A stretch of DNA of 49,783 nucleotides from Erysipelotrichaceae bacterium (GTDB taxonomy: Bacteria; Bacillota_I; Bacilli_A; Erysipelotrichales; Erysipelotrichaceae): the NCBI GenBank assembly GCA_017432895.1, contig JAFRIG010000056.1, positions 1 through 49,783 on the forward strand, read 5' to 3'. Both the position numbers and the translations under genes were made by a program. Below are positions 26,707 through 35,499 of this stretch, in pieces. Numbering within the stretch: position 1 is the first letter of the stretch; every line of letters begins with the position of its first letter. Below the pieces are notes generated by a model. It had not been told where the DNA came from and made no database searches. It saw nothing but the letters and a program-made list of their open reading frames with translations.

Positions 26707-27897
26707 ATGGAAAACATCGAACTCTTCTCGCAGATCTTACAATGTATCTACCAGATCTATCTCTGGATCTATGACCAGAGTGGGGATCTGATCAAATCCG
26801 ATTCTTCTCAAGAATGGGATTACTCTGCGCTTATGAGCAGGGAACATTTACAGAATATTTCCCGTTTTTTTAAAGACCACAGTAAACCGATGATCTATAC
26901 AGCCAATTATCAGACCAACTGGATCGCCGACTGGAAAAAGACCGACGAGGGGCCGATCGTCGTTCTTATCGGGCCTTTTTTCCTCGACTCTTTCCCGAAA
27001 GGATCGATCCTTGAAGAAATGGAACGCAATATGATCTCCTTGAAGAAAAAAGATCGGATCCTGTCCCTTCTGAATATGATCCCCGTCATCGGCTTCACCA
27101 GGATCATGGAATATGCGGTTATGGTCCATTACGCTCTTTCTCAGGAGCAGATCAGTGCTTCCGACTTGCATTTCAACGTACCGGAAAACAGAGATGATGA
27201 ATACGAGGATGATGAAGTCGAAACGACGATCCATGGAACCTATGAAGCCGAAAGAGAGATGCTCAGAATGGTCAGAGAGGGAGATCTGAGACTCGAAGAA
27301 TATATGAAGACAATGGCTTCTATCGGCAATATCGGCAAGATGGCCAATGATGATTCCGAACCCTTAAGGCAAATGCGAAACGCTCTCATCGTACAGGCGA
27401 CGCTCTTTTGCCGGGCGGCCATTGAAGGCGGTCTCTATGCCGATACGGCCATGACTTTGACCGATCACTACTTTCAAAGTATCGAAGCCGCCAAAAGTTT
27501 CCAAGACCTGGCTGATATCGCCTTAGCCGTGGAAAAAGACTTCGTCGGCCGAACGCATAAGATCCGCCAGAACAAGGAACATTCCCGCACGATCAGACAC
27601 CTCATTGACTATATCGACCTGCATCTGGAAGAAGAGATCAGTCTGCAGGATATGGCTCTGGAATTCGGCTACAGCGAATACTACCTTTCCAAAAAATTCA
27701 AGAAAGAAACCAAACAGACACCTAAAGAATTTATTCGCGACAAGCGTTTGGAAAGAGCAGCCTTTTATCTGACCAATACCGATCTATCCATCAACAGCAT
27801 CGCCGCCAAACTGCACTTCTCTTCCCAAAGCTACTTTAATACGAAATTTAAGGAAAAGTTTGGCCAGACCCCCAGTGAATATCAGAAGAAGATCTGA
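26707..27897 (+). CDS. AraC-family transcriptional regulator with a non-cupin N-terminal sensor
   Basis: This 396-residue regulator ends in an AraC double helix-turn-helix (about 295-396; LQDMALEFGYSEYYLSKKFKKE and INSIAAKLHFSSQSYFNTKF). The N-terminal half is not a cupin. It begins with a helical YQIYLWIYDQSGDLIKS segment resembling PAS/PocR-like sensor regions (GPIVVLIGPFFLDSFP). A middle helical region carries acidic ENRDDEYEDDEVE. It is divergent from the GH2 operon across an inverted-repeat operator, so it probably controls 26547-19922. It ends one base from the convergent transporter stop. The ligand is unknown. Confidence 0.88.
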   Translation: MENIELFSQILQCIYQIYLWIYDQSGDLIKSDSSQEWDYSALMSREHLQNISRFFKDHSKPMIYTANYQTNWIADWKKTDEGPIVVLIGPFFLDSFPKGSILEEMERNMISLKKKDRILSLLNMIPVIGFTRIMEYAVMVHYALSQEQISASDLHFNVPENRDDEYEDDEVETTIHGTYEAEREMLRMVREGDLRLEEYMKTMASIGNIGKMANDDSEPLRQMRNALIVQATLFCRAAIEGGLYADTAMTLTDHYFQSIEAAKSFQDLADIALAVEKDFVGRTHKIRQNKEHSRTIRHLIDYIDLHLEEEISLQDMALEFGYSEYYLSKKFKKETKQTPKEFIRDKRLERAAFYLTNTDLSINSIAAKLHFSSQSYFNTKFKEKFGQTPSEYQKKI

Positions 27898-27898
27898 A

Positions 27899-29284
27899 TC
27901 AGGAAGATGTTTTGCTTAACTTTATTAAAAGGATCACCGAAATGGCATAACCGATCACCGGTATCCCGTTCATCGTAAAATTGAAGAAAGTTCTGATCGC
28001 CTCATTCTGCACGATAACTTCCGCCGCACTTTGCGGAGCAACATAACCGTAAGTATTGATTCCAAACAGCAGCAGACTCTGCGCCACACCCGAGCCAAGT
28101 AAAGCGATCAAAGTCGTACAGGTGATCGAGAAGGTATCGCAACGGTAATTGAATTTTCTTTCAAAGCCATCCAGAACATCCGACAGCAAAGACACGGACA
28201 AGAAAGTTGCGATCCCGCCGATGGATTTGACGAAAGTGCCGGCCAGTACCAGCTTAAAATCATGGGCATTCATAAACACGAACACCGAAGCCAGGGCCGA
28301 CAGGGCAAAACCGATCGTCATGACCTTTTTCTTGTCGTGTTTCTTTAAGATCGGCATCAGCAGAAACAGTCCCGGACCTAAAGGAAACTGGCCTAAAACA
28401 TTGAATAGCACCTGCCTGGTCGAACCCTCGGCGACCGAATTGGACAAGACCCAGTTGCAGAAATAGATGACGGTAGCATTAAAGATATGCGAATCGATCG
28501 TCTTGATCACAAATAAAGTGATGACATAGACCCAGGGCTTGTAATGCAGACAATCCGCAAACTGCTTTTTAAAAGAGTAGACCTCTTCTTTTTTCTCAAC
28601 ATCGACTCTCTCCCTGGTGAAATAGTATTCCAGCAGACAGCCCGGGATGGCCAGTACCGATATCGCCAGCATGAACGAGAACCACTTGGATTGGGCCAGA
28701 CGTCCTACGCCGAAACTCTTGACCAGGACCGGCATGATGACGGCACTCAAGGTTCCCGGGATCATGGATTCCGAAACATTCTTCAATAAAGAGAGCGTAT
28801 CTCTTTTTTTACTGTTTCTGGTGGAACGAGGCAACATCAATGTGTGGGATAACAGATAGACGTTGTTGGCTCCCGCAAAAAACAGATTATAAGAGAAGAC
28901 GATCCAGATCAGCTGTAAGGAAAGGCTTGCCTTAGGTACCGCATATAATAAGATACCGCTGATACTTAAAGCCAGACCTGAAACAAAGATCCAGGGTCTC
29001 GCTTTGCCTTGCGTTGAAGAAGTCTTATCGATCAGCTTGCCGATCAGGATATTGGTGAAAGCCGCAAAGATCTTGGCTATAAAAGGCATGATCGAGATAA
29101 GTGTTCCCGATACACCTAAGACATCGGTGTAGAACTGGATCAAGTAGTTACCGGCTAAAGCCGTTATCAGCAGATATGCCAGCGAAGGACCGATCAGATA
29201 GCCGAAAACGATCTCCGCTAAAGATACATCCTCTTGCGGAACTCTTGATTCAAATCTTTTATTCTCCAAAAACGTAAAGCTCAT
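27899..29284 (-). CDS. GPH-family (MelB-like) sugar:cation symporter
   Basis: This 461-residue membrane protein has about 12 hydrophobic segments and the glycoside-pentoside-hexuronide pattern of the MFS superfamily (early FGYLIGPSLAYLLITA, then FYTDVLGVSG, IGKLIDKT and the ARPWIF loop between helices 2-3 and 4). GPH proteins import glycosides, di- or oligosaccharides with Na+ or H+. It is the only sugar permease in the window, so it is the likely entry route for the substrates of the surrounding cytoplasmic glycosidases. Its ATG overlaps the stop of the 90-residue gene upstream by 4 bases. Confidence 0.9.
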   Translation of the reverse strand: MSFTFLENKRFESRVPQEDVSLAEIVFGYLIGPSLAYLLITALAGNYLIQFYTDVLGVSGTLISIMPFIAKIFAAFTNILIGKLIDKTSSTQGKARPWIFVSGLALSISGILLYAVPKASLSLQLIWIVFSYNLFFAGANNVYLLSHTLMLPRSTRNSKKRDTLSLLKNVSESMIPGTLSAVIMPVLVKSFGVGRLAQSKWFSFMLAISVLAIPGCLLEYYFTRERVDVEKKEEVYSFKKQFADCLHYKPWVYVITLFVIKTIDSHIFNATVIYFCNWVLSNSVAEGSTRQVLFNVLGQFPLGPGLFLLMPILKKHDKKKVMTIGFALSALASVFVFMNAHDFKLVLAGTFVKSIGGIATFLSVSLLSDVLDGFERKFNYRCDTFSITCTTLIALLGSGVAQSLLLFGINTYGYVAPQSAAEVIVQNEAIRTFFNFTMNGIPVIGYAISVILLIKLSKTSS

Positions 29285-29553
29285 TTTTCTTCCTCTTTTC
29301 TAAGACTCTGATTGATACGCTGCCTGGCTTCTTCGATCGTTTCGCCTTCCTGTTTCAGGAAAGTATCAATGAATTTATCCTCGATCTTCTGATAAGTGCC
29401 AACGACGCCGTTCTGGATGGCCATATAACCTGAGACTGCCGTCTTTTCACTTAAGCGATAAGCATCAACACTGCCCTTTTCGATCGCCTTATATGTCTTG
29501 ATCGCATTCTTTTTTATTGCTTTCTTTCTTTTTCCTTCCGTATCTCTGACCAT
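29281..29553 (-). CDS. Small charged helical protein coupled to the GPH symporter
   Basis: This 90-residue protein has no membrane segment. It contains three imperfect copies of a short helical unit (KTYKAIEKGSVDAY, SGYMAIQNGVVGTY, and the region around KIEDKFIDTFL) and ends with the acidic EGETIEEARQRI. The VVGTYQKIEDKFIDTFL...EGETIEEA pattern recurs in small uncharacterised proteins of Gram-positive bacteria. The function is unknown. The 4-base overlap with the transporter suggests fixed stoichiometry or a helper role. AAAGGAG lies upstream, and the TetR-type operator at 29570-29586 immediately precedes that site. Confidence 0.75.
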   Translation of the reverse strand: MVRDTEGKRKKAIKKNAIKTYKAIEKGSVDAYRLSEKTAVSGYMAIQNGVVGTYQKIEDKFIDTFLKQEGETIEEARQRINQSLRKEEEK

Positions 29554-29569
29554 CTTTTTTCTCCTTTAT

Positions 29570-29610
29570 AACAACACCTTGTTGTTTTATTTACAGTTTT
29601 ATTCTATAAT
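29570..29610. promoter_or_regulatory. TetR-type operator and divergent promoter
   Basis: AACAAC, ACCTT, GTTGTT (29570-29586) is a 17-base palindrome overlapping the -35 (TTGTTT, 29582-29587) of a good rightward promoter whose -10 TATAAT is at 29605-29610 (17-base spacing). It also lies just before the ribosome site of the leftward small gene and transporter. A further AACAACAAC copy is at 29625-29633. This suits repression of both directions by the TetR-type protein. Confidence 0.65.
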
Positions 29611-29662
29611 CAGATCAGCAGTTAAACAACAACACAAATGCAAAAACTGTCGGAATAAACAT

Positions 29663-30205
29663 ATGAATAAAACAAACAATCAAAGAAGAAAAGAAACCAT
29701 CAGCGCTATCCGCAAAGCCTATATGGATCTGGTCATCTCCCGCAGCGATATCGATACGATCAGCGTATCCGATGTATGCAAAAAAGCCGGCATCAACCGC
29801 ACGACTTTTTACGCCATCTACGAAGATCTCGATGATCTGAAAGAAACCATTGAAAGATGGATGATCGAAGAATTTCTCTCATCCTTTCAAAACGAAACCC
29901 AGACTCTGAGGCATTCTTTCGACTTCACGACCCTGTTTCGTTCGATCAAAGAGAATCAGATCTTCTACAAGATCTACTTCAAACTCAATTTCGATTTCAA
30001 ATCAGTATTCGTCAAAAACGAACCCACCCAGATCTGGACTCGCTATTTCACCGATGAATCGACCATCAAATATCATATCGAATTCTTCTCAGCCGGCATC
30101 ACCGCCATCATTCAAATGTGGCTCAATGAAGGCTGTCCCGGTGATCCTGAACGTATGAGCAACATCATCGTTGAAGAATATCAGAAAAACAATAACTACA
30201 GTTAA
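29663..30205 (+). CDS. TetR-family transcriptional regulator
   Basis: This protein of about 180 residues begins MNKTNNQRRKETISAIRKAY. The N-terminal helix-turn-helix is clear (ISVSDVCKKAGINRTTFYAIYEDLDDL, residues about 31-57). The C-terminal helical ligand domain (IEFFSAGITAIIQMWLNEGCPGDPE) is of the TetR_C/DhaS-like kind common in Bacillota. The frame is open 55 codons further upstream, but that stretch lies in the promoter and operator and has no protein-like character, so 29663 is the better start. It is divergent from the small protein and GPH symporter and probably represses them and itself. Confidence 0.85.
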   Translation: MNKTNNQRRKETISAIRKAYMDLVISRSDIDTISVSDVCKKAGINRTTFYAIYEDLDDLKETIERWMIEEFLSSFQNETQTLRHSFDFTTLFRSIKENQIFYKIYFKLNFDFKSVFVKNEPTQIWTRYFTDESTIKYHIEFFSAGITAIIQMWLNEGCPGDPERMSNIIVEEYQKNNNYS

Positions 30206-30229
30206 AAACAGACCCTAGAGGTCTGTTTT
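30205..30229. terminator. Bidirectional terminator between the tetR-type and GH3 genes
   Basis: A perfect 10-base stem AAAACAGACC (30205-30214) with GGTCTGTTTT (30220-30229), loop CTAGA, starts on the last base of the TetR-type stop codon and lies just before the convergent GH3 stop. Confidence 0.85.
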
Positions 30230-30232
30230 CAG

Positions 30233-32629
30233 TTAATCTTTCAATTCTTTGATCTTGTTATATAAGCGGCTGGCACTTTCAAGCAGGATATTGCGATCAA
30301 GCTGGCCGTTCTTTAAAGCGGTGATCACCTTCTTGTAGTCACCCTTGCCACCCGGCATATAGAGATTTCCTCCTGCCTTAGCGACCTTGTCGGCATCCGG
30401 CATGCGATACTTGGATTTACCCGTAGGCATCGCCGCAACTTCCCAGTCGGTCATGATCAGACCATCAAAACCATATTCGCTTCTCAATACATCGTAACAT
30501 AAGCCTCGGTGTTCATTGGTATGCGTACCGTTAAGCAGGTTATAGGAAGTCATCAGGGCATGCGGAGCTGCTTCTTCGATGCAGATCGCAAAGCCCTTCA
30601 GATAGATCTCTCTTAAAGCTCTTTCCGACACGTTGGAGTTAGTCGTATAACGATTGGTCTCCTGGTTGTTGGCGGCATAATGTTTGATCGTCACACCCTT
30701 GCCCTTATGAGCCTGGACACCCTTAGTGATGGCAGAGGCCATCTTGCCTGACAGTAACGGATCTTCGGAATAGTATTCGAAGTTTCGGCCACACAAGACA
30801 TGACGGTGGATATTCAAAGCCGGAGCCAGCCACAAATCGATATTGAAGATCTCCATCTCCTTACCCACGATATCACCGCATACTTTGGCAAACTCATCAT
30901 TGAAACTCTGGGCAATAGCCGTACCGATCGGAATCGCCGTGCAATACTGTTCCTTTAATATCGTGCCCTTCTTCAACTTCGGTGTACCACCCATGAACAG
31001 CTGCAGGATCTTAGGCATGAATACCAGCATCGTCTCCGGCATGCTTGGACCATAGGCGTGGACGCCCTTGGCATCCTCATAGTACTGTCTGGCAATACGG
31101 ATACCCGCCGGTCCATCGGACATGACCAGCGGTCTGAAACCGGCCTTGTGGGCACTTTCGCCGGCCGCACCGGCAACGCTCATTGAAGCACTGCCGACGA
31201 CCGATGCGATACCGCCCTTTTCATTGAAAGCCCCTACATTGAGATAAGCCAGTTCCTCATCGCTCAATCCTTTGACTTCTTCCGTTATTTCATAAGTCTG
31301 ATCGTAATCAACTTCTTCTTCTTTGAAGACATCACCATTCATTGTGAGATGTTCGACAGCGGAAAGATCTTCCTCATTCTCACATTTATAGACATCGTCC
31401 TTGAAACCGGGATCACCCAGTACATTTTTGACCTTCTTCAGACAGACATCATCGGTCAAATCGACGATCTTTACAGCTTTTGTATCGCGGCTTGAGTTAC
31501 CTACTCTTAAGACATAGGAGCCTTTTTCCAATACATAAGCTGCATTTTTCTCATCATAGGAAGCCAGTTCCCTCAAGGAGAAAGACAAAGTAAGCTCTTG
31601 CGACTCCTCAGGCTTCAAAAGATCAGTCTTTTTATAAGCTGCCAGATCCTGATAAGCCTTATTGAGTCTTCCACATGGGCAGCTGACATATAACTGTACC
31701 GTTTCCTTGCCGGCAAATTTACCGGTATTGGTGACTTTTACATCAACAGAAACGACATCTTTTTCAACTTTCGTGTCAAGTGCTTCGATCTTAAAATCGG
31801 TATAGGAGAGGCCATAGCCAAAGGGATATAAAACCTCTTTCTTTAAAGTATCGTAATAACGATAACCGACATAGATGCCTTCCTTATAATCGGTATCATC
31901 CTGATTGCCGAAATTGAGCTCAGGATAAGCTTCCATCTTCTGCCAGGTCGTGGAAAGCTTGCCGGAAGGATTACTCTTGCCCAGCAAAACATCCGTCAAA
32001 GCCGCACCGGTCTCAACGCCCAATTGGGAAAGAACGAGGATGTTTTTGACTTCTGCAACATCACTTAAATCGACCGGTCCACCGACATTGAGTACCAGCA
32101 TGAACTTCCCCGCGTGTTCATTGAGAAACAGGATGTCCCTGATCTCGGAATCGTTGAGTTTAAAATCGCCCTTATCGAAAGTACGGTCGTTGCCTTCGCC
32201 ACAGATGCGGGAAAGCACATAGATGGCCACTTCATCTTCGCCTGTCTTGAGATCGTGTTCAGGCTCTTTCATGACGGCACCCATGCCTTCCATGATCGCC
32301 ATCGTATGTTTCGCTTTGGCTCTGGCCTTGATCTCGTTGATGAAATCGACCTCCGCCTTTTTCAATACTTCATCATAATCATCGAGCCACTTTGTCGAAC
32401 TGATCTCAAAACCTTCATTCTTCAATGCTTCTTCCACGGTCACATAGAAGCGGGAATTGACTTCACCCGAGCCTGTGCCGCCCTTTAAAGTGTGCCTGAC
32501 TCCACGACCATAGGCCCCGATCTTGCATGGGCCTTCAAGTGGGAAGTCTCCGTTGTTTTTGAGTAAAACGGTACATTCCGACAGATAGGGTCTCAATCTT
32601 TCAAGTGCTTGTGTTTCGTATTGGTTCAT
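30233..32629 (-). CDS. GH3 beta-glycosidase with permuted domain order
   Basis: This 798-residue GH3 enzyme has its domains in swapped order. The alpha/beta-sandwich domain comes first (TVLLKNNGDFPL near residue 20, GGTGSGEVN near 50) and the fibronectin-III-like domain next (VDVKVTNTGKFAGKETVQLY near 300). The TIM barrel is last (LVMSDGPAGIR near 500, CGRNFEYYSEDP, TIKHYAANNQE, nucleophile Asp728 in LIMTDWEVA). Other GH3 beta-glucosidases with this order are known in ruminal and gut Bacillota. A beta-glucosidase or related activity is likely. No signal peptide is seen. It starts 2 bases after the stop of the other permuted GH3, so the two are translated together. Confidence 0.92.
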   Translation of the reverse strand: MNQYETQALERLRPYLSECTVLLKNNGDFPLEGPCKIGAYGRGVRHTLKGGTGSGEVNSRFYVTVEEALKNEGFEISSTKWLDDYDEVLKKAEVDFINEIKARAKAKHTMAIMEGMGAVMKEPEHDLKTGEDEVAIYVLSRICGEGNDRTFDKGDFKLNDSEIRDILFLNEHAGKFMLVLNVGGPVDLSDVAEVKNILVLSQLGVETGAALTDVLLGKSNPSGKLSTTWQKMEAYPELNFGNQDDTDYKEGIYVGYRYYDTLKKEVLYPFGYGLSYTDFKIEALDTKVEKDVVSVDVKVTNTGKFAGKETVQLYVSCPCGRLNKAYQDLAAYKKTDLLKPEESQELTLSFSLRELASYDEKNAAYVLEKGSYVLRVGNSSRDTKAVKIVDLTDDVCLKKVKNVLGDPGFKDDVYKCENEEDLSAVEHLTMNGDVFKEEEVDYDQTYEITEEVKGLSDEELAYLNVGAFNEKGGIASVVGSASMSVAGAAGESAHKAGFRPLVMSDGPAGIRIARQYYEDAKGVHAYGPSMPETMLVFMPKILQLFMGGTPKLKKGTILKEQYCTAIPIGTAIAQSFNDEFAKVCGDIVGKEMEIFNIDLWLAPALNIHRHVLCGRNFEYYSEDPLLSGKMASAITKGVQAHKGKGVTIKHYAANNQETNRYTTNSNVSERALREIYLKGFAICIEEAAPHALMTSYNLLNGTHTNEHRGLCYDVLRSEYGFDGLIMTDWEVAAMPTGKSKYRMPDADKVAKAGGNLYMPGGKGDYKKVITALKNGQLDRNILLESASRLYNKIKELKD

Positions 32630-32631
32630 CT

Positions 32632-35334
32632 TTATCCTTTCTTCCTTTCCGCCATCTTCATACCGGCACCATAGGCCAACAGTTTCAAGATGCGCATCGC
32701 ATTTCTTTGCATGACACTCAATTTCAATGAGTAGGAACGATCAAATCCCTTATAAACGGCCTTGTCTTCCTTTATTTCACAGATCCCCTTTGTCACCAGA
32801 TCTGAAAGTTTATCACTGTTTCCTTCTTTTCTTACCTCCAACAAGGTATCGCCATCAGGATCAGGCAGGAAGGAGTTGTAACAATCGATCTCCTTATGCA
32901 TGGCACCGCCATAAGTCGGGATCTTCTTCATCTTCACGCTGCCGTCTTTTTCAAACTCGGCCGGAATACTTCCGCAAGCAGGCAACAAGAGATCCGGGGC
33001 ATAACCGCCCATCAGGATATCGTTACCGGCATTGAGGTCGCTGATACGATCGGATTGGCCATCCCAGTCGGTCATGACCAGACCCTCAAAGCCCCATTCA
33101 CCTCTTAAGACATCCGTAAGCAGATCATAGCGGGAAGAAGTATGGACACCATTGAGCAGGTTATAGGATGACATCACCGTAAGAGGCTGAGCGTTTCTAA
33201 CCGTCATTTCAAAACCCTTCAAATAGATCTCTCTTAAAGCCCTTTCCGAAACGGAAGAATTGGAATTCGCCCTGTTAAGTTCCTGGCTGTTGCAGCAGAA
33301 GTGTTTGATGGCTACACCATAGCCAGGGTGGTTATCCTGGACACCTTTGGTAAAGGCCGTTGCGCAACATCCGCAGAGGAACGGGTCTTCTGAATAGTAC
33401 TCGAAGTTTCTTCCGCAAAGCGGATCCCTGTGGATATTCATGCCCGGAGCCAGACAGATGGCGATCTTGTTGTATTCCATCTCCTTGCCATAGTGATCGC
33501 CGACTTGCGCGATCAGCTCCCTGTTCCAGGTCTGAGCCAGGACCATACCCACCGGATAAGCACAGCTGTTTTCACCCATCAGGTGTAAACCCGCCGGACC
33601 ATCAGCTAATGAAATGGCCGGAATACCCAAAGACTTGGCAAACATAGCTGTCGTCTTACCCGAAGAAGAACCATTGAAGACTGTCTTGAACGCATTCTTA
33701 GGCAGTCTGGGCTCTAGTTCGTACTTGCTTTCCTGGCCATTGCCTGCCAGCAGACGAACCAGTGTTTCGTTATCCAAAGTCGCCACGAATTCTTCCATCG
33801 TGATCTTGTTGTCGATCACATCCAGAAGTGTCGCATTCTCGACTTTTCTGACTTTAACTTTTTCCTCAGCGGTATCAATCAGGAAATGATAGCTACTGAC
33901 CGGAAGCTCTTTATCCTCATTGACATAGGCCTTCAAAGTTCTGGAAATGGTGCTGAAACCATCGACCGTCTTATAGTCCTTTGCCTCCAGACTGATTATA
34001 TTTCCTTGGTAATGTTCATTTTCCGGCTGCGGATATTCATAATAATCCAGTTCGCGATCAACGCTCAACTGTTTTGATAACTGGAGTGTTTTTACATCCT
34101 CATCCAGTTCCAAGGCACCGATCACTTCCGTAGCGCGGGAATGTTTGCCTAAACGTAAAAGATACTGACCCTTCTCCATGACCCAGGCCGATACTTCTTC
34201 ATCGTATGAGGCAAGATCAATCGTCTTTACTTTCAAAGTAACTCTCTGGCTTTGGCCTGCTTCAAGTAAATCGCTCTTAACATATGCCTTGAGTTCCTGA
34301 TAAGGCTTTCTTAACTTGCCTTTAGGAGCTGAAACATAAAGCTGCAGGACATCTTTACCGGTAACATTACCGATATTCTTAATATCCGCTTCGACTGTGA
34401 TCTCATTCCAATCGGCATTCACCGTAATTTTCTCATAGGCAAAATCCGTATAAGAAAGACCATAGCCGAAAGGATAAACAACATCCAAACCCTTGGTATC
34501 AAAATGACGGTATCCTACAAAGATATCTTCCAGATAATCTTCCTGTAAGGTATTGCCATCATTGGCCGAGAAAGTCTTTGAAGCCGGATAATCCTCATAT
34601 GATCTCGCCCAGCTGTCGGTCAATCTTCCCGAAGGATTGGTCTTGCCCGAAAGGATATCCGCCAAAGCGGTTCCGGATTCCATACCCGCCTGTCCCAGCA
34701 GTACGATCGCTTTGACAGCCTCATTTTCCTGCAGATATGAAGCATCGATCACACAGGTATTCAGGATGACGATCAGCTTTTTGAATCTGCTTCCTAGCAG
34801 TTCGATATTGGCTTTTTCGTTATCGGAAAGGTAGTAGTCTCCTTTTTCTGCTTTACGGTCGAAATTCTCACCGGTATTGCGTTTGATGCAATAGATAGCC
34901 GTATCGCAATCTATACCATTTATCTCTTCTTCTTTGATGAGATCGGCATCGAAATAAGGAGTGATACCGGAAAAACGCTTATCCAAAAGACTGAGCTTTT
35001 CCGCCTTCTTCTCCATTTCCTTCTTGTATTTCTTATAGTTTTCGATCCAAAGACCGCTCTTGATCGCAAAACCCGCCTTCACAAGACCGTCATATACGGT
35101 CACATGATATGGCGCAAATGCGTATCCGCTGCCTGTACCGCAGAAAGTCGTATCGATGCTTCCACAGCCATACAATGCAAGCTGCTTTTCGCTCAGTGGC
35201 AAAACACCGTCGTTTTTCAAAAGGACGATACCCTCCTTTGCCGCCTTAAGCGATACTTCGGAACATCCCTTGACCGGCAGACCGCCTATCGTCTTTCCCG
35301 TCAGCATGTACAAACCAAGGTTGATTACATTCAT
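32632..35334 (-). CDS. GH3 beta-glycosidase with permuted domain order (larger paralogue)
   Basis: This 900-residue enzyme has the same swapped order as its neighbour: the sandwich domain first (GIVLLKNDGVLPLSEKQLALYG near residue 35), the FN3-like domain around residues 330-400 (IKNIGNVTGKDVLQLY), then the TIM barrel (SLADGPAGLHL near 595, CGRNFEYYSEDP, AIKHFCCNSQE, nucleophile Asp756 in LVMTDWDGQ). About 100 extra residues are spread over the linker (YYEYPQPENEHYQGN) and a barrel insertion (CGSIPAEFEKDGSVKMKK). It has no signal peptide. It is the first gene of the pair; 165 bases of regulatory DNA separate it from the araBA-type operon. Confidence 0.92.
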   Translation of the reverse strand: MNVINLGLYMLTGKTIGGLPVKGCSEVSLKAAKEGIVLLKNDGVLPLSEKQLALYGCGSIDTTFCGTGSGYAFAPYHVTVYDGLVKAGFAIKSGLWIENYKKYKKEMEKKAEKLSLLDKRFSGITPYFDADLIKEEEINGIDCDTAIYCIKRNTGENFDRKAEKGDYYLSDNEKANIELLGSRFKKLIVILNTCVIDASYLQENEAVKAIVLLGQAGMESGTALADILSGKTNPSGRLTDSWARSYEDYPASKTFSANDGNTLQEDYLEDIFVGYRHFDTKGLDVVYPFGYGLSYTDFAYEKITVNADWNEITVEADIKNIGNVTGKDVLQLYVSAPKGKLRKPYQELKAYVKSDLLEAGQSQRVTLKVKTIDLASYDEEVSAWVMEKGQYLLRLGKHSRATEVIGALELDEDVKTLQLSKQLSVDRELDYYEYPQPENEHYQGNIISLEAKDYKTVDGFSTISRTLKAYVNEDKELPVSSYHFLIDTAEEKVKVRKVENATLLDVIDNKITMEEFVATLDNETLVRLLAGNGQESKYELEPRLPKNAFKTVFNGSSSGKTTAMFAKSLGIPAISLADGPAGLHLMGENSCAYPVGMVLAQTWNRELIAQVGDHYGKEMEYNKIAICLAPGMNIHRDPLCGRNFEYYSEDPFLCGCCATAFTKGVQDNHPGYGVAIKHFCCNSQELNRANSNSSVSERALREIYLKGFEMTVRNAQPLTVMSSYNLLNGVHTSSRYDLLTDVLRGEWGFEGLVMTDWDGQSDRISDLNAGNDILMGGYAPDLLLPACGSIPAEFEKDGSVKMKKIPTYGGAMHKEIDCYNSFLPDPDGDTLLEVRKEGNSDKLSDLVTKGICEIKEDKAVYKGFDRSYSLKLSVMQRNAMRILKLLAYGAGMKMAERKKG

Positions 35335-35445
35335 ATTGTTTTCCTGCCTTTATAGTTTAATAATATCATCACAACCAATTATCCCTTTATTAATAATTCG
35401 CTCTTTTTATTCATTATTGGTTTTTCTTGACAAAAAACCTCAATT

Positions 35446-35475
35446 AAAGAAATACGCTCCATTACAGAGCGTATT
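35446..35475 (-). terminator. Terminator of the araA-kinase operon
   Basis: A perfect 9-base stem AATACGCTC (35451-35459) with GAGCGTATT (35467-35475) is followed on the minus strand by TTCTTT. The 35335-35445 remainder holds the AT-rich promoter region of the GH3 pair, with an AACCAAT...ATTGGTT inverted repeat at 35373-35379 and 35416-35422. Confidence 0.75.
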
Positions 35476-35499
35476 ATCAAAACTTATTAACTAAATAAA

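Noticed and set aside
29498..29662. N-terminal extension of the TetR-type gene
   Set aside because: The frame is open but lies in the promoter and operator and partly over the neighbouring small gene; the encoded Phe/Leu/Ser-rich stretch is not part of TetR proteins.
35427..35432. Plus-strand TTGACA as a promoter
   Set aside because: No suitable -10 at the right distance and no plus-strand gene downstream.
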